NCBI GenBank assembly: GCA_902518155.1
Contig: CABYFA010000005.1
Coordinates: 1 to 64,000, forward strand
DNA length: 64,000 bases
From: an uncultured Pelagibacteraceae bacterium
GTDB lineage: Bacteria; Pseudomonadota; Alphaproteobacteria; Pelagibacterales; Pelagibacteraceae
Reading direction: 5' to 3'
Positions 51,706 to 59,906 of the stretch are shown here, piece by piece; position 1 is the stretch's first letter, and each line of letters begins with the position of its first letter. Under the pieces are notes generated by a model. The model was not told where the DNA came from, made no database searches, and worked only from the letters and a program-made list of their open reading frames with translations. A program made the position numbers and the translations under genes.

Positions 51706-53928
51706 ATGAAGATAAAGAATGTAGTGGTGATTGGGTCTGGAACAATGGGCAGTGGAATAGCAGCTCATTTGTGTAATGCAAATATACCCGTAACTCTTTT
51801 AGATTTAAAAACTGAAATAAGTGAAAATGCCAGAGAAAGAATTCACAAATCTAGACCACCTTTATTAATTGATAAGTCTAAAATAAAAAATATTAAAGTT
51901 GGAAATATTGAAGATGACTTCTCAGTAGTTGAACAAGCTGACTGGGTTGTTGAAGCAGTAGTGGAGAGAATTGATATCAAACACCAAATTTATGAAAAAA
52001 TTTTTAAAAGTAGAAAAGATGGTGCGATTGTTTCCTCCAACACTTCTTCAATACCAATTAAAGTTTTATCTCAAAATTTAAATAAAGAACAAAAGAAAGA
52101 TTTTTGTATTACTCATTTTTTTAATCCTGTCAGATATATGGGGCTCTTGGAAATTGTTAAAAATGAGGATAATGACTTAAATAAGATAAATCAATTAAAA
52201 GAGTTTTGTGAATTTGAGCTTGGAAAAGGAGCTATTGTTTGTAATGACACTCCAGGGTTTTTAGGTAACAGAGTTGGTGTTTATGCTATGCAAATTGCAA
52301 TGACCGAAGCATTCAAAATGAAACTTTCTGTTGAGGAAGCGGATGCAATATTTGGTAGACCAATGGGCATTCCAAAAACAGGAGTTTTTGGACTTTATGA
52401 TTTAATTGGCATTGATCTAATGGCTGATGTTTTAAAAAGTTTTATCAAAGAGTTACCTGAAACAGATGAATTTCATAAGGTCGCAAAAGAAATTCCTTTA
52501 GTAAAAAAATTAATTGAAACTGGTTATACAGGTAGAAAAGGTAAAGGTGGTTTTTACAGAATGAAGAAAACTGATAGTGGCAAAGTAATGGAAGCTATCA
52601 ATCTGCAAACTGGTGACTATTCTCCAAGTAAAAAAATTGATATTAAATCTGATAAAGTTGATCTGAAAGGTCTTATTAACAGGAATGATAAATATGGAGA
52701 ATATGCTTGGTCAGTATTAGAAAAGATAATTAAATATGCTTCATCATTAGTTCCTGAAATAACAAAGGAGTTTAATGATATTGATGAGGCTATGAGATTA
52801 GGGTTTAACTGGGCTAAAGGACCCTTTGAAATGCTAGAGGAGATTGGCGTTAAAAACTTTTTCGAAAAAGTTGAAAATTTTAAGGGAAATAATTTTTTAG
52901 AAAATCTAAGTAAAACAAAAAATGAAAATTTTTATGGTGAAAGGCAAAAATATACATCAATAGAAACTTTGGGTAAGATTAAGAAAACAGCAACGAATGT
53001 TGATGGAAATAGTTCAGCATCTATTTATAGATTTAATGATTATAATATAGTTGAATTTACCACCAAAGCTAATGCATTAGATTATGATTCAATGGATGCT
53101 TTAAAGAAAGCAACCGATAAGCCTTTAATTATAATTAATGAAAGTATGCAATTTTCTGCAGGCGTAAATTTAACCTATACAATGGAATTCGCTAATAAAA
53201 ATGATTTTAAATCAATTGAGAAATTTATTAAATATTTCCAAGAAACATGTAAACATCTTAAGTACTCTAAACACCCAGTTATATCTGCACCATCAGGACT
53301 TACTTTAGGAGGTGGATTTGAAGTTTTAGTACAAAGTAATTTTGTTGCTTCACATACAAATATTGTAATTGGCTTAGTAGAAACTATCGTAGGTTTAATT
53401 CCAGCTGGTGGAGGATGTAAAGAAATGTTAGCTAGATGGCTAGATACAGAAGAGGCAAAAAAAGATCCAAATTATGCACCATTAAAAGTTTTTGATATCA
53501 TTGGCTATGGAAAAACAGCAACGTCACCTGTTGAAGCTGAGCCATTGAAATACTTACTGCCTGAAAATAAAAAAATTATGAATAGAAATAGTTTATTAGA
53601 AGTTTCAAAAAAAATCTTAGGTGAAAATAAAGATTTTAAAGCGCCTAACGAACTTAAGTTTAACTTACCTGGGAAAGCAGTTATTGGAGAAATGAATAAA
53701 ATTTTAGAAAAACTCTATAATGATAAAATAATTTTAGATCACGGAGTAGAGGTTGCAAAAGAATTAGCTTTTGTTTTAAGTGGTGGAGATACGACTATGG
53801 ATAAAGATTTGACAGAAGATGATTTATTTAAATTAGAGCTAGATGCTTTTATGAGATTAATTGAAACTAAAAATACTCAAGACAGAATTAAACACACTTT
53901 GGCTACTGGTAAACCTTTAGTCAATTAA
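51706..53928 (+). CDS. 3-Hydroxyacyl-CoA dehydrogenase / enoyl-CoA hydratase (FadN-like)
   Basis: This is a 740-residue bifunctional beta-oxidation enzyme in FadN order. The NAD-binding hydroxyacyl-CoA dehydrogenase comes first (VVVIGSGTMGSGIAAHLCNA; catalytic His in CITHFFNPVRYMGL; C-terminal HCDH domains to about 400), then a crotonase domain (about 440-650). The crotonase oxyanion and catalytic region reads LTLGGGFEVLVQSN and GLVETIVGLIPAGGG, so the two catalytic Glu positions appear kept. It would convert enoyl-CoA to 3-ketoacyl-CoA. The actual chain length or substrate is unknown. Its 3' end overlaps the convergent cyclophilin gene by 12 bases. Confidence 0.86.
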   Translation: MKIKNVVVIGSGTMGSGIAAHLCNANIPVTLLDLKTEISENARERIHKSRPPLLIDKSKIKNIKVGNIEDDFSVVEQADWVVEAVVERIDIKHQIYEKIFKSRKDGAIVSSNTSSIPIKVLSQNLNKEQKKDFCITHFFNPVRYMGLLEIVKNEDNDLNKINQLKEFCEFELGKGAIVCNDTPGFLGNRVGVYAMQIAMTEAFKMKLSVEEADAIFGRPMGIPKTGVFGLYDLIGIDLMADVLKSFIKELPETDEFHKVAKEIPLVKKLIETGYTGRKGKGGFYRMKKTDSGKVMEAINLQTGDYSPSKKIDIKSDKVDLKGLINRNDKYGEYAWSVLEKIIKYASSLVPEITKEFNDIDEAMRLGFNWAKGPFEMLEEIGVKNFFEKVENFKGNNFLENLSKTKNENFYGERQKYTSIETLGKIKKTATNVDGNSSASIYRFNDYNIVEFTTKANALDYDSMDALKKATDKPLIIINESMQFSAGVNLTYTMEFANKNDFKSIEKFIKYFQETCKHLKYSKHPVISAPSGLTLGGGFEVLVQSNFVASHTNIVIGLVETIVGLIPAGGGCKEMLARWLDTEEAKKDPNYAPLKVFDIIGYGKTATSPVEAEPLKYLLPENKKIMNRNSLLEVSKKILGENKDFKAPNELKFNLPGKAVIGEMNKILEKLYNDKIILDHGVEVAKELAFVLSGGDTTMDKDLTEDDLFKLELDAFMRLIETKNTQDRIKHTLATGKPLVN

Positions 53929-54564
53929 CATTTTAATAGAATTTATAAAGTCAGGCCTTAGAACATACTCAGATTTATTTAGATATTTTATTTTTTCTAA
54001 TGCTTCTATCCCATAAATCACTTTTCCAATCGGTGTATATTCACTCTCATACAATGGTTCATCTTTAAGTGTGATGAAAAATTGACTATCTTCAGTATTA
54101 TATTTTTGCGTTCTTGCAAGACCCACACTTCCTCTTTCATAGTTAAATGGGACATCTATTTCTGAGTTTATGGTTCCTAATCCTGATTGTCCTGTTCCGA
54201 TTTTTCCATAATCAATGTTTCCTTTTTTACCAAATTCCAAATCACCTGTCTGCACAAGGCTGTCTTTAATTACTCTATGAAATGCAACATCATCGTAAGC
54301 TTTAGACCTCACCAATGTTTTAAATCTTTCAACCGCGTTTGGAGAAATATTTGGATATAATTCAATGATTACATTTCCACATTCAACATTCAAAATCGCA
54401 ATATTATTTGGTTTATCAAAAGAAAGTTTTTCTGGATTATAATTTTTCACAAATAAGCATTTATTCTTTATCAAAAAAAAAGAACTTAAAGAAAAAATAG
54501 CTAAAGATATTACGAAAAAAAAAATTATCTTTTCTGACTTTGAAGCTTTTATTTTTTTAATCAT
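53917..54564 (-). CDS. Membrane-anchored cyclophilin-type peptidyl-prolyl isomerase
   Basis: The 215 residues have an N-terminal membrane helix (about 12-34) and a cyclophilin domain (about 50-210). Active-site motifs are recognisable: VAFHRVIKDSLVQTGD (catalytic Arg) and DSQFFITL. Export of the domain to the periplasm is likely. It starts within the stop of the metalloprotease gene (ATGA overlap) and is co-transcribed with it, suggesting a small envelope protein-quality unit. Confidence 0.85.
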   Translation of the reverse strand: MIKKIKASKSEKIIFFFVISLAIFSLSSFFLIKNKCLFVKNYNPEKLSFDKPNNIAILNVECGNVIIELYPNISPNAVERFKTLVRSKAYDDVAFHRVIKDSLVQTGDLEFGKKGNIDYGKIGTGQSGLGTINSEIDVPFNYERGSVGLARTQKYNTEDSQFFITLKDEPLYESEYTPIGKVIYGIEALEKIKYLNKSEYVLRPDFINSIKMLID

Positions 54565-55283
54565 AAATTGAAACTTTGATCAATTTTAAGCAACCCAGAT
54601 TTGATAAAATCTATCTTTTTTTGAAGAATAGGATCAATTTGTTTTGGTAAATTCCCATGCATTAAATGAGAAAAAACTTCTGCCATATCTTCAGAAGCGG
54701 TTGATTTTGAATATTCAGTAATAAAACCATCAGTTTTAGAATAAGTATCAAGACCTATTTTTTTTGTGCAAGTCGAACATTCCGCATAATTAAAGCTCTG
54801 TGAATTGAAATTCGACCAAGTTTTTTCATCAAAAATTTCTTTGAAACTATCATTGATTATATGAAAGATTTCATGATGTAATACTCTTTCAAAATATTTA
54901 TTATTAAATTTAATATCAACAATAAGAGTTTTCATCACATTATCAGGTATTCCTGCAGTATTAATTCCTGAAATTGATAAATCTTCACAAAGAACAATAT
55001 ATTTTAAATTTATTTTTTTTAAAAAACTTCGAGAATATCTTTTTAAATTCTTTTCTATAATTTGATACTTTTTGTCTAAATTTTTTTTTGATGATTTAAA
55101 ACAATTAATATTATTATCTACCCCAATCGTAAAAGGTTGTTTAGCGTAAAGATATCTCAGACTATTAGTAGTTTTAATATTATAAATTTCTAGATTTGGG
55201 ATTTTAATTAATTGATAAATCGTATCTGCTTGCACAGAAGAAATTAAAAATAAATATAATAAAATGAACTTAAATAATTTCAT
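54561..55283 (-). CDS. Secreted HExxH zinc metalloprotease-like protein
   Basis: The true start is probably ATG 55283, giving 240 residues with a signal peptide (MKLFKFILLYLFLISSVQA). The ORF track's longer version reads through the divergent ureohydrolase gene in antisense. It carries HHEIFHIINDSF (HExxH) and, about 90 residues on, SEDMAEVFSHLM, which could supply the third zinc ligand Glu, as in gluzincins. A CSTC pair lies between. The family is not certain. It may act in the periplasm together with the overlapping cyclophilin. Confidence 0.68.
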   Translation of the reverse strand: MKLFKFILLYLFLISSVQADTIYQLIKIPNLEIYNIKTTNSLRYLYAKQPFTIGVDNNINCFKSSKKNLDKKYQIIEKNLKRYSRSFLKKINLKYIVLCEDLSISGINTAGIPDNVMKTLIVDIKFNNKYFERVLHHEIFHIINDSFKEIFDEKTWSNFNSQSFNYAECSTCTKKIGLDTYSKTDGFITEYSKSTASEDMAEVFSHLMHGNLPKQIDPILQKKIDFIKSGLLKIDQSFNL

Positions 55284-55336
55284 AATAAGTATTATTGAAG
55301 ATATTCCAAATTGTGAGAATGTGATAGAGTTTTGTG

Positions 55337-56308
55337 ATGAAAAAAAAAAGTTCCAATGAACCAATCCAACCAGTAAGTGGAACCAAAGTACCACGATTTG
55401 CTGGACCCTCGACTTTTGCACGATTACCAGAACTGAGAGATGTTGAATATTGTGATGTTGCAATAGTTGGTATCCCTTTTGATGCAGGTACAAGTTATAG
55501 ACCAGGAGCAAGGTTTGGTCCTCAAAGCATTAGACAAGCTTCAAGACACCTAAGAACAAATTATCATCCAAGTTATGATGTAGAACCATTTAAAGTACAA
55601 CAAGTTGCTGATGCTGGAGATATTACGTGTAATCCTTTTAATATTAATGAAGCGATAAAACAAATTGAAGAAGGTGCTGTGGATTTACTGAAAAAAACTG
55701 GAGGCATAATTAGTTTAGGTGGTGACCATACAATTGCATTTCCTTTATTAAAAGCAGTTAACAAAATTAATAAAGGCCCAGTTGCTTTAGTTCATTTTGA
55801 TGCTCATTTAGATACATGGGATACTTATTTTGGGGCACCTTATACGCACGGAACTCCATTTAGACGTGCAAGAGAAGAGAATTTATTTTTAGACGATGCC
55901 TCTATGCATGTAGGTATTAGAGGACCTTTGTATAGTAGAGATGATATTAAAAATGATGAAAGTTTTGGATTTAAAATAATTCATTGTGATGAATTTCAAA
56001 CAGAGGGAACTGATAAAATAGCTGAAAGAATTAAAAAAAGAGTTGGAGATAATCCATTATACTTATCAATTGATATTGATGTTTTAGACCCAGCTTTTGC
56101 TCCAGGAACAGGTACTCCAGAAATTGCAGGAATGACTTCAAGAGAAATGGTCAATGTAATTCGAGGCTTGTCAGGAATGAATTTAATCTCAGCAGATGTA
56201 GTTGAAGTGTCCCCAGCATATGATCATGCAGAGGTGACATCTTTAGCTGCCGCAACAATTGTTTATGAACTTACTAATTTATTTGCAAAAAAAATAAGGA
56301 AAGGTTAG
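55337..56308 (+). CDS. speB: Agmatinase-family ureohydrolase (SpeB type)
   Basis: This is a 323-residue binuclear manganese ureohydrolase with the metal-binding motifs GGDHTIAF, HFDAHLDTWD and SIDIDVLDPAFAPGTGTPE. It would hydrolyse agmatine, guanidinobutyrate or a similar guanidino compound to urea and an amine. The ORF track starts at a GTG one codon earlier; ATG 55337 is preferred. Nearby polyamine transport and aldehyde dehydrogenase genes support a role in guanidine/polyamine breakdown, though the substrate is not determined by sequence. Confidence 0.85.
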   Translation: MKKKSSNEPIQPVSGTKVPRFAGPSTFARLPELRDVEYCDVAIVGIPFDAGTSYRPGARFGPQSIRQASRHLRTNYHPSYDVEPFKVQQVADAGDITCNPFNINEAIKQIEEGAVDLLKKTGGIISLGGDHTIAFPLLKAVNKINKGPVALVHFDAHLDTWDTYFGAPYTHGTPFRRAREENLFLDDASMHVGIRGPLYSRDDIKNDESFGFKIIHCDEFQTEGTDKIAERIKKRVGDNPLYLSIDIDVLDPAFAPGTGTPEIAGMTSREMVNVIRGLSGMNLISADVVEVSPAYDHAEVTSLAAATIVYELTNLFAKKIRKG

Positions 56309-56317
56309 GAGTCTGGT

Positions 56318-57751
56318 ATGGAAAATAAAAAAAATTTTTACATTGATGGCAAATGGGTTACTCCGAAAAGTAAACATGAAATAAAAGTAATTAATCCTGC
56401 TACAGAGGAAAATTGTGCGGTTATTTCTTTAGGCAATAAAGAAGATATTGATTATGCAGTAAGTTCAGCGAAAAAAGCTTATAGCACTTGGGCATTTTCC
56501 CCTAAAGAAGAAAGAATAAGATTATTAGAAAAATTGTACGAAAATTATAAGAAAAGATGGGCAGATATTGCTGCAGCTATTACTACAGAAATGGGGGCTC
56601 CCAAAGACTTTGCAACAAAACTACAAGCAGGTACAGGTGCGGCACATCTAAAATCATTTATTAGATATCTTAAAAATTTTGAATTTGAAAAACCTTTAGG
56701 TGAGCATGCTCCAAATCAAAGATTAATTTACGAGCCAAAAGGTGTGTGTGCTTTGATTACACCATGGAACTGGCCAATGAACCAAGTTTGTCTTAAAGTT
56801 GCACCAGCTTTAGCTTCTGGCTGTACTATGATTTTAAAACCATCTGAGCTTGCTCCTTTATCTTCAATGATTCTAGCAGAATTAATTGATGAAACAAAAT
56901 TTCCTGCTGGAGTATTCAATTTAGTAAATGGAGATGGTGAAACTACTGGTAATGCACTCACAAGTCATCCTGACGTCAACATGATTTCATTTACTGGCTC
57001 TACTCGAGCTGGAGCATTAATTTCACAAAATGCAGCCAAAGATTTTAAAAGAGTAAGTTTAGAGTTAGGAGGTAAGGGAGCAAATATAATTTTTAAAGAC
57101 GCTGATCCAGATGCTATTGAAAGAGGAGCTTTAAGATGTTTTAGGAATTCTGGTCAGTCGTGTAATGCTCCAACTAGAATGCTTGTTGAAAAATCAATGT
57201 ATAATGAAGCTGTAGAAAGATTAAAAAAATATACTGAAAATTTCGAAGTTGGTGATCCAGAGAAGGAAGGTGAGCATATTGGTCCTGTTATTTCTGAAAG
57301 TCAATACAATAAAATCCAAACTTTAATTAAAAAGGGTGTAGATGAGGGTGCAAAATTAGTTGCAGGAGGTGCTGGCAAACCAGAAGGATTTGAAAAAGGA
57401 TACTTTGTCAAACCAACAGTTTTTGTTGATGTTAAAAATGATATGGAAGTTGCAAGAACAGAAATTTTTGGTCCAGTATTATCAGTAATGCCGTTTGAAA
57501 ATGAAGAGGAAGCAATCAAAATTGCTAATGATACTCCTTACGGATTGACTAATTACATTCAAACACAAGACAAAGAAAAAGTTAAAAGAGTTGCGAGAAA
57601 GTTAAGATCCGGAATGGTAGACGTAAATGGAGCTGGTATTGCCGTAGATGCACCATTTGGTGGTTTCAAACATTCTGGAATTGGTAGAGAAGCTGGTGAA
57701 CATGGTCTTGAAGAATTTTTAGAAGTGAAAGCAGTTGGTGGCTGGAATTAA
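56318..57751 (+). CDS. NAD(P)-dependent aldehyde dehydrogenase
   Basis: This is a 477-residue aldehyde dehydrogenase. TPWNWPMNQVCLKVAPALA, the catalytic Glu region LELGGKGANIIF and the catalytic Cys in RNSGQSCNAPTRM are all present, and the length is typical. It oxidises an aldehyde to the acid, perhaps one produced from the amine made by the upstream ureohydrolase (9 bases away); this link is an inference. Its stop overlaps that of the convergent deacylase by four bases. Confidence 0.88.
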   Translation: MENKKNFYIDGKWVTPKSKHEIKVINPATEENCAVISLGNKEDIDYAVSSAKKAYSTWAFSPKEERIRLLEKLYENYKKRWADIAAAITTEMGAPKDFATKLQAGTGAAHLKSFIRYLKNFEFEKPLGEHAPNQRLIYEPKGVCALITPWNWPMNQVCLKVAPALASGCTMILKPSELAPLSSMILAELIDETKFPAGVFNLVNGDGETTGNALTSHPDVNMISFTGSTRAGALISQNAAKDFKRVSLELGGKGANIIFKDADPDAIERGALRCFRNSGQSCNAPTRMLVEKSMYNEAVERLKKYTENFEVGDPEKEGEHIGPVISESQYNKIQTLIKKGVDEGAKLVAGGAGKPEGFEKGYFVKPTVFVDVKNDMEVARTEIFGPVLSVMPFENEEEAIKIANDTPYGLTNYIQTQDKEKVKRVARKLRSGMVDVNGAGIAVDAPFGGFKHSGIGREAGEHGLEEFLEVKAVGGWN

Positions 57752-58938
57752 TTTAAAGAGGACTTTTTTTTAAGACCATCTAAAAATTTTAAACATTTCT
57801 TTATTTCATTTAACTCGATAAATTCATCAACTTTGTGAGCCTGTTCAATCGAACCAGGACCACAGACAACAGTACTCATCCCAATTTCCTGAAACAAGCC
57901 AGCCTCAGTGCCAAAAGAAACAACCTCTCTTAAATTGTCTCCAGTTAAACTTGAAACTAACTCACATGCCTCTGAGTTTTTAACTCGATCAAAACCAGTT
58001 ACTTCACCAATTATTTTTTTTGTTATTTTTGAATTTGCAAATACTTTTCTCATTTCTGGTAATAAAATTTCATTGGCATACTTATCTATTTCTTGATTTA
58101 AAAAAACTCCATCTTCTTTAACCACTGGCCTAGTCTCCCATTCGATATAACATTTATCAGCTATAACATTGTGTGCTATGCCACCAAATATTCCTCCTAC
58201 TTGCAAAGTTGAAAAGGGCGGATCAAATATCGAGTCTTTGGGGGCTCTTTTTTTTAAGTCCTGTCTTAATTCAATGAGTTTGTTTGCGTAGCGTGAAGCA
58301 AACTCAACAGCACTAACCCCTTTATGTGGCATTGAGCTATGACCAGCTAGACCTTCAAAATAAGTTGTATACTCATAACAACCTTTGTGAGCATCTATAA
58401 TTTTCATTTTAGTTGGCTCACCAATTATGCATATGCCGTCTTGAATTTTTCTTTTTTTTAACTCCTCAATCAAGATAGGCGCACCAAGACAAGCGGTTTC
58501 TTCATCAAATGTAAATGAAAAATGGATATCTCTATTTAATTCCACTTTTGAATAAATTGGTGCATAAGCCAAAACACACGCAATAAAACCTTTCATATCA
58601 CATGCACCTCTGCCATAAAGTTTATCATCTTTGATTGTAGCTTTAAAAGGATCAGTGTTCCAACTTTTTGAAACTGGAACTGTATCAGTGTGACCAGATA
58701 AGATAATTGGTTTTATTCCATTTGTTTTTTTTGCTTTGAATGTAGCAAAAAGATTAACTCTTTTCTTTTCTTGATCAAAAGTTTTAAATGAGGTTGCACC
58801 CAATTTATGAAGATACTCTTCACAATAATTAATTAAATTACTATTATCATCTCCAGAAATTGTTTTGAAACCGATTAAATCAGTCAAAATTCTGATGCAA
58901 TTTTCATATAATTTTTCAATATTAATTTCTGTACTCAT
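57748..58938 (-). CDS. argE: ArgE-like M20 family deacylase (acetylornithine deacetylase type)
   Basis: This is a 396-residue M20 metallo-deacylase: GHTDTVPV (zinc ligand), GACDMKGFIA, the catalytic DEETACLGA, GEPTKMK, and a dimerisation domain (about 180-290) with the final HKVDEFI. It resembles acetylornithine deacetylase ArgE. In this catabolic context it could instead deacylate another N-acyl diamino acid, for example an ectoine breakdown product, but DoeB belongs to a different family. It is divergent from csaA. Confidence 0.75.
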   Translation of the reverse strand: MSTEINIEKLYENCIRILTDLIGFKTISGDDNSNLINYCEEYLHKLGATSFKTFDQEKKRVNLFATFKAKKTNGIKPIILSGHTDTVPVSKSWNTDPFKATIKDDKLYGRGACDMKGFIACVLAYAPIYSKVELNRDIHFSFTFDEETACLGAPILIEELKKRKIQDGICIIGEPTKMKIIDAHKGCYEYTTYFEGLAGHSSMPHKGVSAVEFASRYANKLIELRQDLKKRAPKDSIFDPPFSTLQVGGIFGGIAHNVIADKCYIEWETRPVVKEDGVFLNQEIDKYANEILLPEMRKVFANSKITKKIIGEVTGFDRVKNSEACELVSSLTGDNLREVVSFGTEAGLFQEIGMSTVVCGPGSIEQAHKVDEFIELNEIKKCLKFLDGLKKKSSLN

Positions 58939-58967
58939 GAATAATAACTAATATATATACTGAATTT

Positions 58968-59309
58968 ATGAAAGAACAAATAACATACGATATATTTGAT
59001 AAAGTTGACATACGAGTAGGGACAGTAATTTCTGTAAAAAAAAATGAGAAAGCAAGAAAACCATCTTTAGTAGTTAAGGTGGATTTTGGAAAAGAGATAG
59101 GAATTAAACAATCTTCAGCACAAATTACTCATTATTACAACGAGGATAATTTAAAAGGTAAACAAGTAATTGGAGTTTGTAATTTTCCTGAAAAAAACAT
59201 TGCTGGAGTGGTGTCTCAAGTTTTGATTTTAGGTTCGATTGATAAGGAAGGCAGAGTGATTCTCGTTCATCCATCTCAACAATCAGAAAATGGTCTTCCA
59301 ATAGCTTAA
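58968..59309 (+). CDS. csaA: CsaA-type tRNA-binding-domain protein
   Basis: This 113-residue OB-fold protein corresponds to the EMAP/tRNA-binding domain: FDKVDIRVGTVISVKKNEKA, IGIKQSSAQITHYY and NFPEKNIAGVVSQVLILG. CsaA proteins act as export-related chaperones or tRNA binders in the cytoplasm. It is two bases before the LysE-type gene, so they are probably co-transcribed. Confidence 0.9.
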   Translation: MKEQITYDIFDKVDIRVGTVISVKKNEKARKPSLVVKVDFGKEIGIKQSSAQITHYYNEDNLKGKQVIGVCNFPEKNIAGVVSQVLILGSIDKEGRVILVHPSQQSENGLPIA

Positions 59310-59311
59310 GT

Positions 59312-59902
59312 ATGCATCCTGAAATATTGTCAATTTCTTTATTTTGGTTTGTCACAGCGTATACGCCGGGTCCAAATAATGTAGTCGCATCTTACTCTGG
59401 ATTTAATTTTGGGATAAAAAAAACAATTCCTCATATTCTTGGTGTGACTTTAGGATTCACTTCATTAGTTTTGTTTTTATCGATAGGTTTAATTAATGTT
59501 TTTAAATTATTTCCCATCATCCAAATAGTCATTAGATATCTTGGGACTTTATTTTTGATATATCTAGCTTATAAGATTGCGTTTTCAACTTCTTCAAATG
59601 AAACCCAAAAGGAAAACCCTGTAAAATTTATTGAAACCTTTTTATTTCAATATTTAAATCCTAAAGGCGTGACTGTTGCAATTATTGTTGTCTCTACTTA
59701 TGTTGAATTAGGGGTAAATTATATAAGTTATGCGACTCAAGTAGTTGTTCTTGCTTTTCTATTTTCTGTCACAAGTATTACTTTGTGGACAATTGTTGGT
59801 AAATTTTTGAGGAAATTTGCGACAAATGATAAATTTATTAAGTACTTTAATTATGTTATGTCAGGACTTCTTTTATTAAGCATAATTACATTTTATATAT
59901 AA
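59312..59902 (+). CDS. LysE/RhtB-family exporter (second)
   Basis: This 196-residue membrane protein has the family signature FVTAYTPGPNNVVASYSGFNFG and FLFQYLNPKGVTVAIIVV. It is a closer match to the family pattern than the exporter at 31.7 kb. It lies between csaA and acnA with almost no spacing. Substrate unknown. Confidence 0.87.
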   Translation: MHPEILSISLFWFVTAYTPGPNNVVASYSGFNFGIKKTIPHILGVTLGFTSLVLFLSIGLINVFKLFPIIQIVIRYLGTLFLIYLAYKIAFSTSSNETQKENPVKFIETFLFQYLNPKGVTVAIIVVSTYVELGVNYISYATQVVVLAFLFSVTSITLWTIVGKFLRKFATNDKFIKYFNYVMSGLLLLSIITFYI

Positions 59903-59906
59903 AAAT

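Noticed and set aside
55284-55511. N-terminal 76 residues of the 316-residue minus-strand ORF
   Set aside because: This part is antisense to the start of the ureohydrolase gene; the signal peptide begins at the internal ATG at 55283.
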